Source of the DNA: Phycisphaera sp.
GTDB taxonomy: Bacteria; Planctomycetota; Phycisphaerae; Phycisphaerales; Phycisphaeraceae
Length of the DNA stretch: 64,000 nucleotides
Reading direction: 5' to 3'
Assembly: GCA_016125215.1 (NCBI GenBank)
Contig: WGMF01000024.1
Coordinates: 1 to 64,000 of the forward strand
The position numbers and the translations under genes are program-made. Shown in pieces: positions 33,807-42,650 of the stretch (its first letter is position 1; every line of letters begins with the position of its first letter). Below the pieces are notes generated by a model that was given only the letters and a program-made list of their open reading frames with translations, was not told the origin of the DNA and did no database searches.

Positions 33807-35699
33807 TCATTTTTGTCGCTTATGATTTATAGAAATTATCCAATTGTGCCAGATCGAAAGCGTCAATAACCCGAACAACCTGTGTGTGTGGCTGCGTTGC
33901 TCCGACATGTGCTCGTTGTAACACTTCTCAATGAATGATTTTGTAAGGCCGTAGGTTTCTAATCCCCCGGAGAGTAAGTAATTCCCAAGCGGTTCCCTCA
34001 GCACGCCGCGCAGCCAGGCCCCGATCGGGAGAGCAAACCCTTTCTTTTGGCGGTGAACTATTTTCGAGGGCAACCAGTCCACAGCGACCTGACGCAATAA
34101 CCCTTTGCCCCGGCCATCGGGCATCAGCACGGAAGTCGGCAGGTGGCCGGCCAGGTCGAGCACCTGCGTGTCGAGCATCGGACAGCGCACTTCGAGCGAT
34201 ACCGCCATCGATGCACGATCGATCTTGCGCAGCAGGTCGTAACGCAGGTAGTGCTCGAGGTCCCAGCGCATCGCCGCCTGCTCCGGCGCTTCGTCACCGA
34301 GCCAATCTTCTAATATCACCTGATCCGCAAAGTGCGCGTGCAAGTCGGGCGCAAGCTGTCTTAAGCCCTCACTGTCGAACAGGTGGACCATGCGCAGGTA
34401 ACGGTCGGCTGAACCCTCCGCCTCGGCGGCGTGGAGAAGGCGACGCAACCGTGCCCGGACCGACCGATCCGAAGCGCTGGGTAGAAGTGTCTTGGGCATC
34501 GCACGCATCCACCACGCGTGACGTTCGAGCGTGCGCATGGCCCGGTAACGGTCGTACCCACCGAACAACTCGTCACCGCCATCGCCCGAGAGCACCGCTT
34601 TGACGTGTTCGCGTGTGGTCTTGCTCAACCAATACGTGGGCAGGATCGAGCTGTCGGCTGTGGGTTCGCCCGAGTGGTGGATCAGGGTCTTGAGGTCGTC
34701 AATGACGTTGGGGTGGGGCTGGGCCACAAGCTCGGTGTGCCGGCTGCCGATGTGCTGGGCAACCATACGGGCGTAAGGGCTTTCGTCGTAGTGCAGGTCG
34801 TTCATCGCCACGCTGAACGTGTGCAACGGGCCTTTGCCCGACTGTGTCAATTTCTTCTGCGCGATCGCAGCGATGAGGGAGGAATCGATCCCGCCGGAGA
34901 GAAAACACCCCAGCGGCACGTCGGCTTCCAACCGCTTGGCCACCGCTTCGCTGAGCACTTCCCGCGTGGCCTCGGCTGCGCCCAGGGACGTGCTCGTGCG
35001 TGAGATGGGTGGGGTCCGCCAGTATCGCTCGGTCTTGTTTTTCCCGTGGGAATCAAACCGAACCCAGTGGGCTGCGGGCACCTCGACGACGCCTTCCAGG
35101 AGGCTGTTTTCAAAGGTGAAACCCAGGTTCAGGTATTGCCACAACGCCGACGGTCTGACCTTGACCTCACAGCCCGGACCAAGCCCACTGACCACCGTCG
35201 CCGCTGTGCTGCCGAAGACCAGTTCGCCCTGACGCTGCGAGTAATACAACGGCTTCTTCCCCGCCCGGTCCCGGCTGAGGAACAGCGAACGTTCGAGGTT
35301 GTCCCAGATCGCAAACGCGAACATCCCGTGCAGGTGTTTGGGCAGCTCCGTCCCCCATTGGCGGTAGCCGTGCAACAGCACCTCGGTGTCGCAATGATCC
35401 GACATGAAGCGGTGCCCGAGGGCTTCGAGTTGTTTGCGCAACGCGCGGTGGTTGTAGACCTCGCCGTTGAAGATCAGCGTCAGCTCGCCCGACTCGCCGT
35501 GCTGGGGCACGTGCATCGGCTGGTTCCCGCTGAACAGGTCGATGATCGACAGGCGCGTATGCACAAACACGCAGCGATCGTGGACGCTCTGCCCCTGCCC
35601 GTCCGGCCCACGGTGACGCAACTGGTCCCGCATCGCCACCGCCCGCCCCAGGTCGATCGGCTGGTCATCAAACCGCACTATTCCAGCAATACCACACAT
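33807..35699 (-). CDS. asparagine synthase-type glutamine amidotransferase (exopolysaccharide-associated type)
   Basis: A 630 aa AsnB-family protein. The N-terminal nucleophile is Cys2 in MCGIAGIV, which fixes the start at ATG 35699 despite an open frame upstream. The glutaminase domain (RHRGPDGQG, LTLIFNGEVYNH) runs to about 210. The synthetase domain has the pyrophosphate loop CFLSGGIDSSLIAAIA (about 262) and SGDGGDELFGGYDRY. The Asn-synthase fold is standard, but relatives with this length and context, next to PEP-CTERM and sigma-54 genes, are often annotated as exosortase-system amidotransferases that modify sugars or lipids. Free asparagine synthesis remains possible. Confidence 0.88.
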   Translation of the reverse strand: MCGIAGIVRFDDQPIDLGRAVAMRDQLRHRGPDGQGQSVHDRCVFVHTRLSIIDLFSGNQPMHVPQHGESGELTLIFNGEVYNHRALRKQLEALGHRFMSDHCDTEVLLHGYRQWGTELPKHLHGMFAFAIWDNLERSLFLSRDRAGKKPLYYSQRQGELVFGSTAATVVSGLGPGCEVKVRPSALWQYLNLGFTFENSLLEGVVEVPAAHWVRFDSHGKNKTERYWRTPPISRTSTSLGAAEATREVLSEAVAKRLEADVPLGCFLSGGIDSSLIAAIAQKKLTQSGKGPLHTFSVAMNDLHYDESPYARMVAQHIGSRHTELVAQPHPNVIDDLKTLIHHSGEPTADSSILPTYWLSKTTREHVKAVLSGDGGDELFGGYDRYRAMRTLERHAWWMRAMPKTLLPSASDRSVRARLRRLLHAAEAEGSADRYLRMVHLFDSEGLRQLAPDLHAHFADQVILEDWLGDEAPEQAAMRWDLEHYLRYDLLRKIDRASMAVSLEVRCPMLDTQVLDLAGHLPTSVLMPDGRGKGLLRQVAVDWLPSKIVHRQKKGFALPIGAWLRGVLREPLGNYLLSGGLETYGLTKSFIEKCYNEHMSEQRSHTHRLFGLLTLSIWHNWIISINHKRQK

Positions 35700-35721
35700 G
35701 GATATGAACCAGACGGGATTC

Positions 35722-35887
35722 AACACAGAGTTCACAGACGACACAGAGCAAGACAGATAGAAGAATATCCACAGAGGCTGAGATTTGCGCAGATTCAGAA
35801 CATGGCGGAGGGTGTCTGTTTGAGATCATCAATCCTCATACTCTTTCCCCTCAGTGCTCTCTGTGTCCTCTGTGTCCTCTGCGTTTC
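35722..35887. repeat. intergenic inverted repeat, CAGAG type
   Basis: Left arm 35722-35748 (AACACAGAGTTCACAGACGA..) and right arm 35854-35887 (CTCTGTGTCCTCTGTGTCC..). Inside are a CACAGAGG/GCGCAGATT half-element (35770-35797) and an ATCATCAATCC copy. The right end is six bases from the aspS stop. Confidence 0.8.
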
Positions 35888-35892
35888 ATTTC

Positions 35893-37659
35893 TTACTGCC
35901 CCGTCACGCGCAGCGACAGTTCTTTGAGTTGCTTGTCTTCGACTTGCGAGGGCGCTTCGGTCATCAGGTCCGCCCCGTTCTGCGTCTTGGGGAAGGCGAT
36001 CACGTCGCGGATGTTGGTCGTGCCGCACAGGTGCATGATGATGCGGTCGATGCCCAGGGCGATCCCGCCGTGGGGCGGTGCGCCGAACTTGAGGGCGTCG
36101 AGGAGGAACCCGAACTTCTTGCGGGCGTCCTCTTCACTCAGGCCCAAAAGCTTGAAGACCCTTGCCTGCACCTCGGGGTTGTGGATACGGATCGACCCGC
36201 CGCCGAGTTCCGAGCCGTTGCACACCAGGTCGTAAGCCTTGGCAATGCACTCGCCGGGCTTGGCTTCGAGGTTCGGGATATCTTCATCGCGTGGGCTGGT
36301 GAAGGGGTGGTGCAACGCGATCCAGCGCTTAAGCTCGGGGTCGAACTCGAAGCTGGGGAAGTCGATCACCCACAGCCATTTCCACTGACCCTCGGGGATG
36401 AGCTTGCGATCCCGTGCGAGCTTCTGTCGCAGCTCACCAAGCACCTTGAAGACCACCTTTTCCGAATCCGCGGCAAAGCAGATCAGGTCGCCCTCTTTCG
36501 CGCCGGTACGCTCGATCAAATCATCCGCAATCGGTGCGAGGAACTTGGCAATCCCGGTCTCGAGCTTGCCCCCTGCGATCACTTTCGTCACCGCCAACCC
36601 CTTGGCGCCGAAACCCTTGGCCCACTCCGCAAGACCGTCCGTCTCCTTGCGCGTCATGTCTCCGCCCCCCGGAAGGACCACGGTCCGCACGGTCCCGCCT
36701 GCACCAAGCGCCCCCTTGAACACTCCAAAGTCCGTCTTCGCGGCGATGTCGCTGATGTCGGTCAGCTCCATCCCGTACCGCATGTCCGGCCTGTCAATCC
36801 CGAAGCGGTTCATCGCCTCCGCATACCCCATGCGAGGGATCGGGTTGGGCACGTCGATGCCCAGGACCTCTTTCCAGACAATCCGCACGCAGCCCTCGAT
36901 GATGTTCATCACGTCGTCGCGGTCCACAAAGCTCATCTCCATATCGAGCTGCGTGAACTCCGCCTGACGGTCGGCCCGGGGGTCTTCGTCACGGAAGCAC
37001 TTGACGATCTGAACGTACCGCTCCATCCCGCTCATCATCAAAATCTGCTTGAAGAGCTGCGGGCTTTGCGGCAGGGCGTAAAACGAACCCGCGTGGATTC
37101 GGCTGGGCACCAGAAACTCCCTGGCCCCCTCCGGCGTCGACTTGTACAGAAACGGTGTCTCGACCTCGGTGAAGCCCTGTTTCTCAAAATAGTCCCGCAT
37201 GAGCTTGGTCACACGGTAACGGGTCCGAAGCACGTGTTGCATGCGTGGTCGGCGAAGGTCGATGTAGCGATATTTAAGCCTCGTCTCCTCGCTGACCTTG
37301 TCCGCCTCGTCGGGCGAGAAGGGGGGCGTCTGCGACTTGTTGAGGACTGTGACTGCCGACCCCTGTACCTCGATCTCACCGGTCGCCAGCCTGGGGTTGG
37401 TCATCCCCGCCTCACGCGCGACACATTGGCCCGTGACGTGGATCACGTCTTCACTGCGGAGCTTGTTGGCCAGGTCGTGGGCCTCTTTGAACTCGGGGTG
37501 GAAGACCACCTGCGTCAGCCCGTCGCGGTCGCGCAGGTCGATGAAGATCACCCCGCCGTGGTCACGGTAGCCGTTGACCCAGCCGGCGATCTGGACGGTC
37601 TGCGAGACGTGTTCTTTGCGGAGCTGACCGCAGGTGTGCGTTCGGACAATGGTGGCCAT
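35893..37659 (-). CDS. aspS: aspartyl-tRNA synthetase (bacterial type)
   Basis: Class II synthetase of 588 aa, the bacterial length with the GAD insertion domain. The N-terminal OB anticodon domain (residues 1-110) includes GWVNGYRDHGGVIFIDLRDR. Motif 2 is in CFRDEDPRADRQAEFTQLD, and motif 3 is GGIALGIDRIIMHLCG near the C-terminus. Discriminating versus non-discriminating use cannot be decided by eye, and no gatCAB genes are near. Lies between two CAGAG repeat elements. Confidence 0.97.
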   Translation of the reverse strand: MATIVRTHTCGQLRKEHVSQTVQIAGWVNGYRDHGGVIFIDLRDRDGLTQVVFHPEFKEAHDLANKLRSEDVIHVTGQCVAREAGMTNPRLATGEIEVQGSAVTVLNKSQTPPFSPDEADKVSEETRLKYRYIDLRRPRMQHVLRTRYRVTKLMRDYFEKQGFTEVETPFLYKSTPEGAREFLVPSRIHAGSFYALPQSPQLFKQILMMSGMERYVQIVKCFRDEDPRADRQAEFTQLDMEMSFVDRDDVMNIIEGCVRIVWKEVLGIDVPNPIPRMGYAEAMNRFGIDRPDMRYGMELTDISDIAAKTDFGVFKGALGAGGTVRTVVLPGGGDMTRKETDGLAEWAKGFGAKGLAVTKVIAGGKLETGIAKFLAPIADDLIERTGAKEGDLICFAADSEKVVFKVLGELRQKLARDRKLIPEGQWKWLWVIDFPSFEFDPELKRWIALHHPFTSPRDEDIPNLEAKPGECIAKAYDLVCNGSELGGGSIRIHNPEVQARVFKLLGLSEEDARKKFGFLLDALKFGAPPHGGIALGIDRIIMHLCGTTNIRDVIAFPKTQNGADLMTEAPSQVEDKQLKELSLRVTGQ

Positions 37660-37773
37660 GATGGAGAACCTGGGGGTGTGAGGGCGTTGAGTGTGAAAAC
37701 GGGGGATGATACCCGATTCAGCCCGACCGGCACAGGTTCGGAGACATCGGTTAAAATCTCGCTCAAGATATTT

Positions 37774-37858
37774 ACCGCAGAGGACGCAGAGTTCGCAGAG
37801 AGAGCATGAATCACTCTTTGACTCGGTCTTCTCTGCGTCCTCTGCGATCTCTGCGGCT
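37774..37858. repeat. intergenic inverted repeat, CAGAG type (compact)
   Basis: Left arm 37774-37802 is three 9-bp units (CGCAGAGGA, CGCAGAGTT, CGCAGAG); right arm 37830-37858 is CTCTGCGTCCTCTGCGATC.. ending CTGCGG. Only 27 bases separate the arms. The right end is eight bases before the cstA start, so a strong hairpin would sit in the cstA leader. Confidence 0.88.
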
Positions 37859-37866
37859 ATTCACCC

Positions 37867-40227
37867 ATGCCCACACTCTTCATCGCCATCGCGGCCGGCC
37901 TCGGGTTCATCGTCGCCTACCACACCTACGGGCGCTGGCTCGGGGCGAAGATTTTCAACCTCTCCAACGACAATGTCTGCCCGTCGCACCGCCTCCGCGA
38001 TGACACGGATTACGTCCCCACGCCACGCGCCATCGTGTTCGGCCACCACTTCACCTCGATCGCCGGCACGGGTCCGATCGTCGGCCCGGCCATCGCGGTG
38101 ATGTGGGGCTGGCTGCCCGCCTTGCTCTGGGTCGTCTTCGGGTCGATCTTCATCGGCGCGGTGCACGACCTCGGGTCGCTCGCCGTCTCCCTGCGCAACA
38201 ACGGCCAGACCGTCGGTGACATCGCGGGTAGGGTGCTCAACCCGCGCGTGCGGATGTTGTTCCTGCTCGTGCTCTTCATGGCGCTGACCATCGTTCTGGC
38301 CATCTTCGGCCTCGTCATTGCCGTGGTGTTTCGACAGTACCCCTCAGCCATCTTCCCCGTCTGGATTCAGATCCCCATCGCCGTGGCCATCGGCGTCCAC
38401 CTCCACCGCAAGGGCAAGGGGCTGCTCATCCCCTCGATCCTTGCTTTGGCGGTCATGTACCTCACCGTGGTCTTCGGCGACCAGAACTCGCGCGTCGGCA
38501 TCGCATTCTTCGACGACACCATCGGCGGGGCGCTGCACGCTTTTAACATGTGGGCCGCGGGTTTCCCCACAATCGTCTGGGTGATGTTGCTGCTGGTTTA
38601 TTCCTACATCGCCAGCGTGCTGCCGGTCTGGACGCTGCTGCAGCCGCGCGATTACATCAATTCTTTGCAATTGATTAGTGCCCTCGGATTGATCGTGGTG
38701 GGTTTGATCGTCGCGGCGGCGATCGGCGGCGCGCCACCGGTCGAGGGGGCTACGCGCGTGCCGCTTGAGATTGCCGCGCCGATGTGGAACTTCCACCCCA
38801 AGGACGCGCCCGCCATCTTCCCGTTCCTCTTCATCACCGTCGCTTGCGGCGCGATCTCCGGCTTCCACTGCCTGGTCTCCAGCGGCACGAGCAGCAAACA
38901 ACTCGAAAAAGAAACCGACGCCCGCTTCGTAGGCTACGGCTCGATGCTCACCGAGGGTTTCCTCGCCACCCTCGTCATCCTCGCCTGCGTCGCGGGGCTG
39001 GGGTTGGGGGTGAGTGTTGACTTCAGATCATCTCTCGCCGCATATGCCACATCCGAGAATCAACTCGTTGATAATCAGGGGCAGAAGTTCAAGATCCACT
39101 TCACATCGCGAGATCATGCTGTATTTCTTGATAGTGTGATCGATGACATTGCTGTACCTTATGAACAACCGTTATTCGAAACCGACCTCAAATCTGCGAC
39201 TTACATACCTCAAGCGAATCTATGGCTCACTCAACTGCCCGAATTGGAAAAAGTACCCATAATCACATATTTATTTTCCGAACCGCCGCCTGACCCTCTG
39301 TCTAAACTCAAAAATGCGGCTGCGGTAGTATCTGATTCTGCGTGGAAATCACGCTACCAATCTTGGACCGCCTCGGGTGGCTTGGCCCGCACGGTCAGCG
39401 CGTTCGTCGATGGCGCAGCCAACTTCCTCAAGGCTATGGGCTTCCCGGGTGGGGTGGCGACGGCGTTGATGGGCGTGCTCGTCGCGTCGTTTGCGGGGAC
39501 GACGCTGGATACGTCGTGTCGATTGCAACGCTATGTCGTGCAGGAGATCGCTTCGACGTTCGCTCCTCGTGTCTCGCCCACCGCCTGCGCCGCGTGCGGG
39601 TATGACTTATCGTTCAACACGTCGGGTCAGTGCCCCGAGTGCGGGCATCCGATCGATCATAACGTGACTCACACGCTTTCAAGCAGCGAGCCGGGGCGTG
39701 TCGCCCCGCCCCCGGAAGGTAACCACAACCGGCCCGACACGGGTCGGCTCGCTCCCGCGAAGAATATCGCCCGTGGTTTCACATGGAACCCCTTCGTCTG
39801 GCTCACCAACATGCACGGGGCGACGATCTTCGCGGTCGTCATCGCGGCGGCGATGGCGTCGCTGCCGGCCCCCGGAAACGATTGGTCCTGGAAAACGGCC
39901 GGGGGCGGCGGCATGATCCTCTGGCCACTCTTCGGTGCGACGAACCAACTCCTCGGCGGCCTGGCGTTTCTCGTGATCGCCTTCCACCTCTGGCGACGCA
40001 AGAAACCGATCTTCTTCCTCGTGATCCCGCTGGTCTTCATGCTCATCATGCCCGCGTGGGCGATGCTGGTCCAACTGCCGCAGTGGCTGCAGGACGACTC
40101 GAAGAACTGGGCTTTGATCTTCATCGCGGCGGCGACGCTGGCGCTCGAAGCCTGGATGATTATCGAAGCGATCCTGCTCTTCCCCCGGGTGCGGGGCGTC
40201 GTCGAGGCCCGAGCGGTCACTGGATGA
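37867..40227 (+). CDS. cstA: carbon starvation protein CstA-type peptide/pyruvate transporter with zinc-ribbon insertion
   Basis: A 786 aa multi-spanning membrane transporter (E. coli CstA is about 700). Family motifs: VPTPRAIVFGHHFTSIAGTG, GPAIAVMWGW, FGSIFIGAVHDLG and the late stretch FGATNQLLGGLAF. Two oddities. Residues about 387-495 are encoded by clearly AT-richer DNA (39030-39345) and have no family resemblance I recognise. Residues 574-593 (Cys574, Cys577, Cys589, Cys592; CAACGYDLSFNTSGQCPECG) are a planctomycete-type zinc ribbon set in a loop, followed by a Pro/Arg/Gly linker. Both keep the frame. A strong hairpin element lies in the leader. Confidence 0.93.
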   Translation: MPTLFIAIAAGLGFIVAYHTYGRWLGAKIFNLSNDNVCPSHRLRDDTDYVPTPRAIVFGHHFTSIAGTGPIVGPAIAVMWGWLPALLWVVFGSIFIGAVHDLGSLAVSLRNNGQTVGDIAGRVLNPRVRMLFLLVLFMALTIVLAIFGLVIAVVFRQYPSAIFPVWIQIPIAVAIGVHLHRKGKGLLIPSILALAVMYLTVVFGDQNSRVGIAFFDDTIGGALHAFNMWAAGFPTIVWVMLLLVYSYIASVLPVWTLLQPRDYINSLQLISALGLIVVGLIVAAAIGGAPPVEGATRVPLEIAAPMWNFHPKDAPAIFPFLFITVACGAISGFHCLVSSGTSSKQLEKETDARFVGYGSMLTEGFLATLVILACVAGLGLGVSVDFRSSLAAYATSENQLVDNQGQKFKIHFTSRDHAVFLDSVIDDIAVPYEQPLFETDLKSATYIPQANLWLTQLPELEKVPIITYLFSEPPPDPLSKLKNAAAVVSDSAWKSRYQSWTASGGLARTVSAFVDGAANFLKAMGFPGGVATALMGVLVASFAGTTLDTSCRLQRYVVQEIASTFAPRVSPTACAACGYDLSFNTSGQCPECGHPIDHNVTHTLSSSEPGRVAPPPEGNHNRPDTGRLAPAKNIARGFTWNPFVWLTNMHGATIFAVVIAAAMASLPAPGNDWSWKTAGGGGMILWPLFGATNQLLGGLAFLVIAFHLWRRKKPIFFLVIPLVFMLIMPAWAMLVQLPQWLQDDSKNWALIFIAAATLALEAWMIIEAILLFPRVRGVVEARAVTG

Positions 40228-40288
40228 ACGCGGCGCTTTGTCCTATCTTTGACGGCGGAACGGTTGCCCGGTCCACAAGGAACGCCCC

Positions 40289-40777
40289 GTGAAACAAACG
40301 CTTATTGTTTTGTCATTCTTTCTGATGGTCGGTTGCGGGACGATCAAAAAGGTCAAAACCGCGATCACCGATCCGCTGCGGTCGCCGGAGGCCAGTGTGG
40401 TCGATGCCAGCGTGGTGGAGCAGACCGCCGAGGGTGCCCGTGTGGTGATCCGTGTGGCGGTGACCAACCCGAACAACGTGCCGTTGCCCCTGGTCTCCTC
40501 GAGTTACACGCTCGACGTGAACGGCACGAGCTACGCATTTACCCAGCCGCCCAACCACACACTGCCGCGACGCGAAAACTCGGGCGGGAAACAGACGCTC
40601 GAGCTCTACGCGGCCCTGCCGACGAACGGTCAAAACCTCACCGGCGCGGGATACCGTGTCAATGGCTCGGTGACCTACCAGCCGCCGGGCGAGATCCGCA
40701 AGGTGCTCACGGATAGTTACGTCCCCCTGCCGTGGGTGAGCTTCAACGGCGAGGGCACACTGGGAGCGGGGGAGTGA
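40289..40777 (+). CDS. LEA2/WHy-domain lipoprotein
   Basis: A 162 aa lipoprotein with signal MKQTLIVLSFFLMVGC (lipidated Cys16). The rest matches the Water-stress/hypersensitive (WHy) type LEA-14 domain: VVIRVAVTNPNNVPLPLVSSSY, then Tyr-Ala-Phe and the GSVTYQP ending. Such domains are linked to desiccation or envelope stress. The gene starts 61 bases after cstA on the same strand. Downstream is a short GC hairpin (CCGGTCGC-AA-GCGACCGG, 40822-40839) without a T run. Confidence 0.85.
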   Translation: MKQTLIVLSFFLMVGCGTIKKVKTAITDPLRSPEASVVDASVVEQTAEGARVVIRVAVTNPNNVPLPLVSSSYTLDVNGTSYAFTQPPNHTLPRRENSGGKQTLELYAALPTNGQNLTGAGYRVNGSVTYQPPGEIRKVLTDSYVPLPWVSFNGEGTLGAGE

Positions 40778-40860
40778 GCGGGTCGATCTATTGATTATTG
40801 ATGAACTTAATCCGGGTCTCACCGGTCGCAAGCGACCGGGCAAAATGTCTTCTCTGATGC

Positions 40861-40894
40861 GTTCACTCTGTGCCTCTGTGTCTCTGTGGTGAAT
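40861..40894. repeat. single arm of a CAGAG-type element before nadB
   Basis: CACTCTGTGCCTCTGTGTCTCTGTGG reads like the right arm of the 6368 and 35722 elements, but no complementary left arm is visible in the LEA-nadB gap. It ends three bases before the nadB start, which suggests a decayed or half element. Confidence 0.6.
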
Positions 40895-40896
40895 CC

Positions 40897-42591
40897 ATGC
40901 ACGCGCTTTTCGACCAACGCCGATACCTGATCCCGTTCCGTGCGACGTTGTTGCCGCAGATTTTTACGGACGTGCTGGTGATCGGCGCGGGGGTGGCGGG
41001 GTTGCGTGCGGCGATCTCGGTGGCGGAAGAATCAAAAGGCGCAGCGGACGTGATCGTGACCGCCAAGGGCAAGCTCAAGGAATCGAACACCTACTGGGCC
41101 CAGGGTGGCGTGGCGGCGGTGTTGCCCGACGCGGGGTCGGACGAGGATTGTTTTACCTCGCACGTGAAAGACACGATGGTCGCGGGTGCGGATTTGTGCG
41201 ATCTACCCATCGTGAAACTCATCGTGGAGAACGCGCCCAAGCGCATCGCGGAACTTGTGCAGTGGGGCATGCCCTTTGACCACGTGCTCGACGGCTCGGA
41301 CCACGAGACCAGCCGACTGGCGGTCGGGCGTGAGGGGGGCCACTCCTTTGCGCGTATCCTGCACTCCGATGGCGACGCGACGGGCAAACGGCTGCAGATG
41401 ACCCTCGAAGCCAGGGCCAGGGCGTGCGAACACGTGCGCATCTTCGACCAGTGTTTTGTGCTGGACCTGATCACCGTCGAGGGTTCGACGCCGCGCTGCG
41501 TCGGGGCCATCACGCACCACCCCAGGTATGGCCTGCAGGTCATCTGGGCGGCGTCGACGATCCTGGCGTCCGGCGGCGCGGGGCAGGTCTACCGTGAATC
41601 GACCAACCCGAACGTGGCCACCGGCGACGGCCTGGCGATGGCGTACCGGGCCGGGGCGCAGGTTGCGGACCTGGCGTTCATGCAGTTCCACCCCACGACG
41701 TTTTACGTGGCCGGCGCTTCGCGTTCGCTCATCACCGAAGCCGTGCGCGGCGAGGGCGGTCGGCTGATCGACCACACGGGCGAAGCCTTCATGCCCAAGT
41801 ACCACGAATTGGCCGACCTCGCGCCGCGCGACATCGTCTCCCGCGCCATCCTGCAACAGATGGCCGACACGAATGCCTCGCATGTTTATCTTGACTGCCG
41901 TCACTTCGAGCCCGGCCTGTTTGCCCGGCGGTTCCCGAGCATCCACAAACACCTGATCGACTTCGGCGTCGACCCGGAGAAAGCGCCGATCCCGATCCAC
42001 CCCTCGGCCCACTACATGGTCGGCGGCGTGTGGACGGACGAGCACGCGCGTTCGAGTGTGCAGGGCCTCTACGCCGCGGGCGAGGCGTCCTGCACGGGGT
42101 TGCACGGGGCTAACCGTCTGGCCAGTAACAGTCTGTTAGAGGGCCTGGTCATGGGCGAGGTGGCCGGTCGCACCGCGCTCGAACTCGTCGAGGCGGGCAA
42201 GTCGCCGGTGCCCTCGAAGATCGTCAGCGACATCCGTCTGTCCGAGCGGTCGGAGCTGGACCTTGCGGACGTGCGATCGAGCCTGCGGAGCGTGATGTGG
42301 CGGCACGTGGGCATCAACCGCCAGGGCGAACGGCTCGCGGAGGTGGCGGAGATGATCGACTTCTGGGCACGCTACAACCTCGACAAGATCTTCGACGAAC
42401 GGGCCGGCTGGGAGGTGCAGAACCTCCTGCTCATCGGCGCACTGATGACGCGGTCGGCCATGTGGCGCCGGGAGAGCCGGGGCACACACTACCGCATCGA
42501 CCACCCCTTGCCGGACGAGGACTTCAAAGTCCACGACCTGTGGCAACGCGGGTCACATCAACCGAAACTGACCCCTGCACTGGGCGCATAA
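40897..42591 (+). CDS. nadB: L-aspartate oxidase
   Basis: FAD enzyme that oxidises aspartate to iminoaspartate, the first step of NAD synthesis; 564 aa. FAD motif DVLVIGAGVAGLRAA (about residues 26-40), NTYWAQGGVAAVL, GREGGHSFARILHSDGDATG, MQFHPTTFY and HYMVGGVWTDEHARSSVQGLYAAGEASCTGLHGANRLASNSLLEG are all family stretches with catalytic Arg and His residues. Start ATG 40897. No nadA or nadC follows; a convergent PEP-CTERM gene comes next. Confidence 0.95.
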   Translation: MHALFDQRRYLIPFRATLLPQIFTDVLVIGAGVAGLRAAISVAEESKGAADVIVTAKGKLKESNTYWAQGGVAAVLPDAGSDEDCFTSHVKDTMVAGADLCDLPIVKLIVENAPKRIAELVQWGMPFDHVLDGSDHETSRLAVGREGGHSFARILHSDGDATGKRLQMTLEARARACEHVRIFDQCFVLDLITVEGSTPRCVGAITHHPRYGLQVIWAASTILASGGAGQVYRESTNPNVATGDGLAMAYRAGAQVADLAFMQFHPTTFYVAGASRSLITEAVRGEGGRLIDHTGEAFMPKYHELADLAPRDIVSRAILQQMADTNASHVYLDCRHFEPGLFARRFPSIHKHLIDFGVDPEKAPIPIHPSAHYMVGGVWTDEHARSSVQGLYAAGEASCTGLHGANRLASNSLLEGLVMGEVAGRTALELVEAGKSPVPSKIVSDIRLSERSELDLADVRSSLRSVMWRHVGINRQGERLAEVAEMIDFWARYNLDKIFDERAGWEVQNLLLIGALMTRSAMWRRESRGTHYRIDHPLPDEDFKVHDLWQRGSHQPKLTPALGA

Positions 42592-42617
42592 AAAGGCCGG
42601 GCCCCTCCAGCCAGGCC
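42590..42617 (-). terminator. Rho-independent terminator of the second PEP-CTERM gene
   Basis: Minus strand: GGCCTGGC, 7-base loop, GCCCGGCC (one mismatch), then five T (42594-42590). It overlaps the nadB stop codon on the other strand. Confidence 0.6.
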
Positions 42618-42650
42618 GACACAACACGTGTGCATGGGATTCAAGCTTAT

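Noticed and set aside
35700-35744. Upstream start (15 more residues) for the AsnB-type protein
   Set aside because: Class II glutaminases need Cys at position 2 after Met removal, so MCGIAG at 35699 must be the start.
35854-37809. 651-codon frame antisense to aspS
   Set aside because: Starts inside a CAGAG repeat arm and shadows a certain aspartyl-tRNA synthetase.
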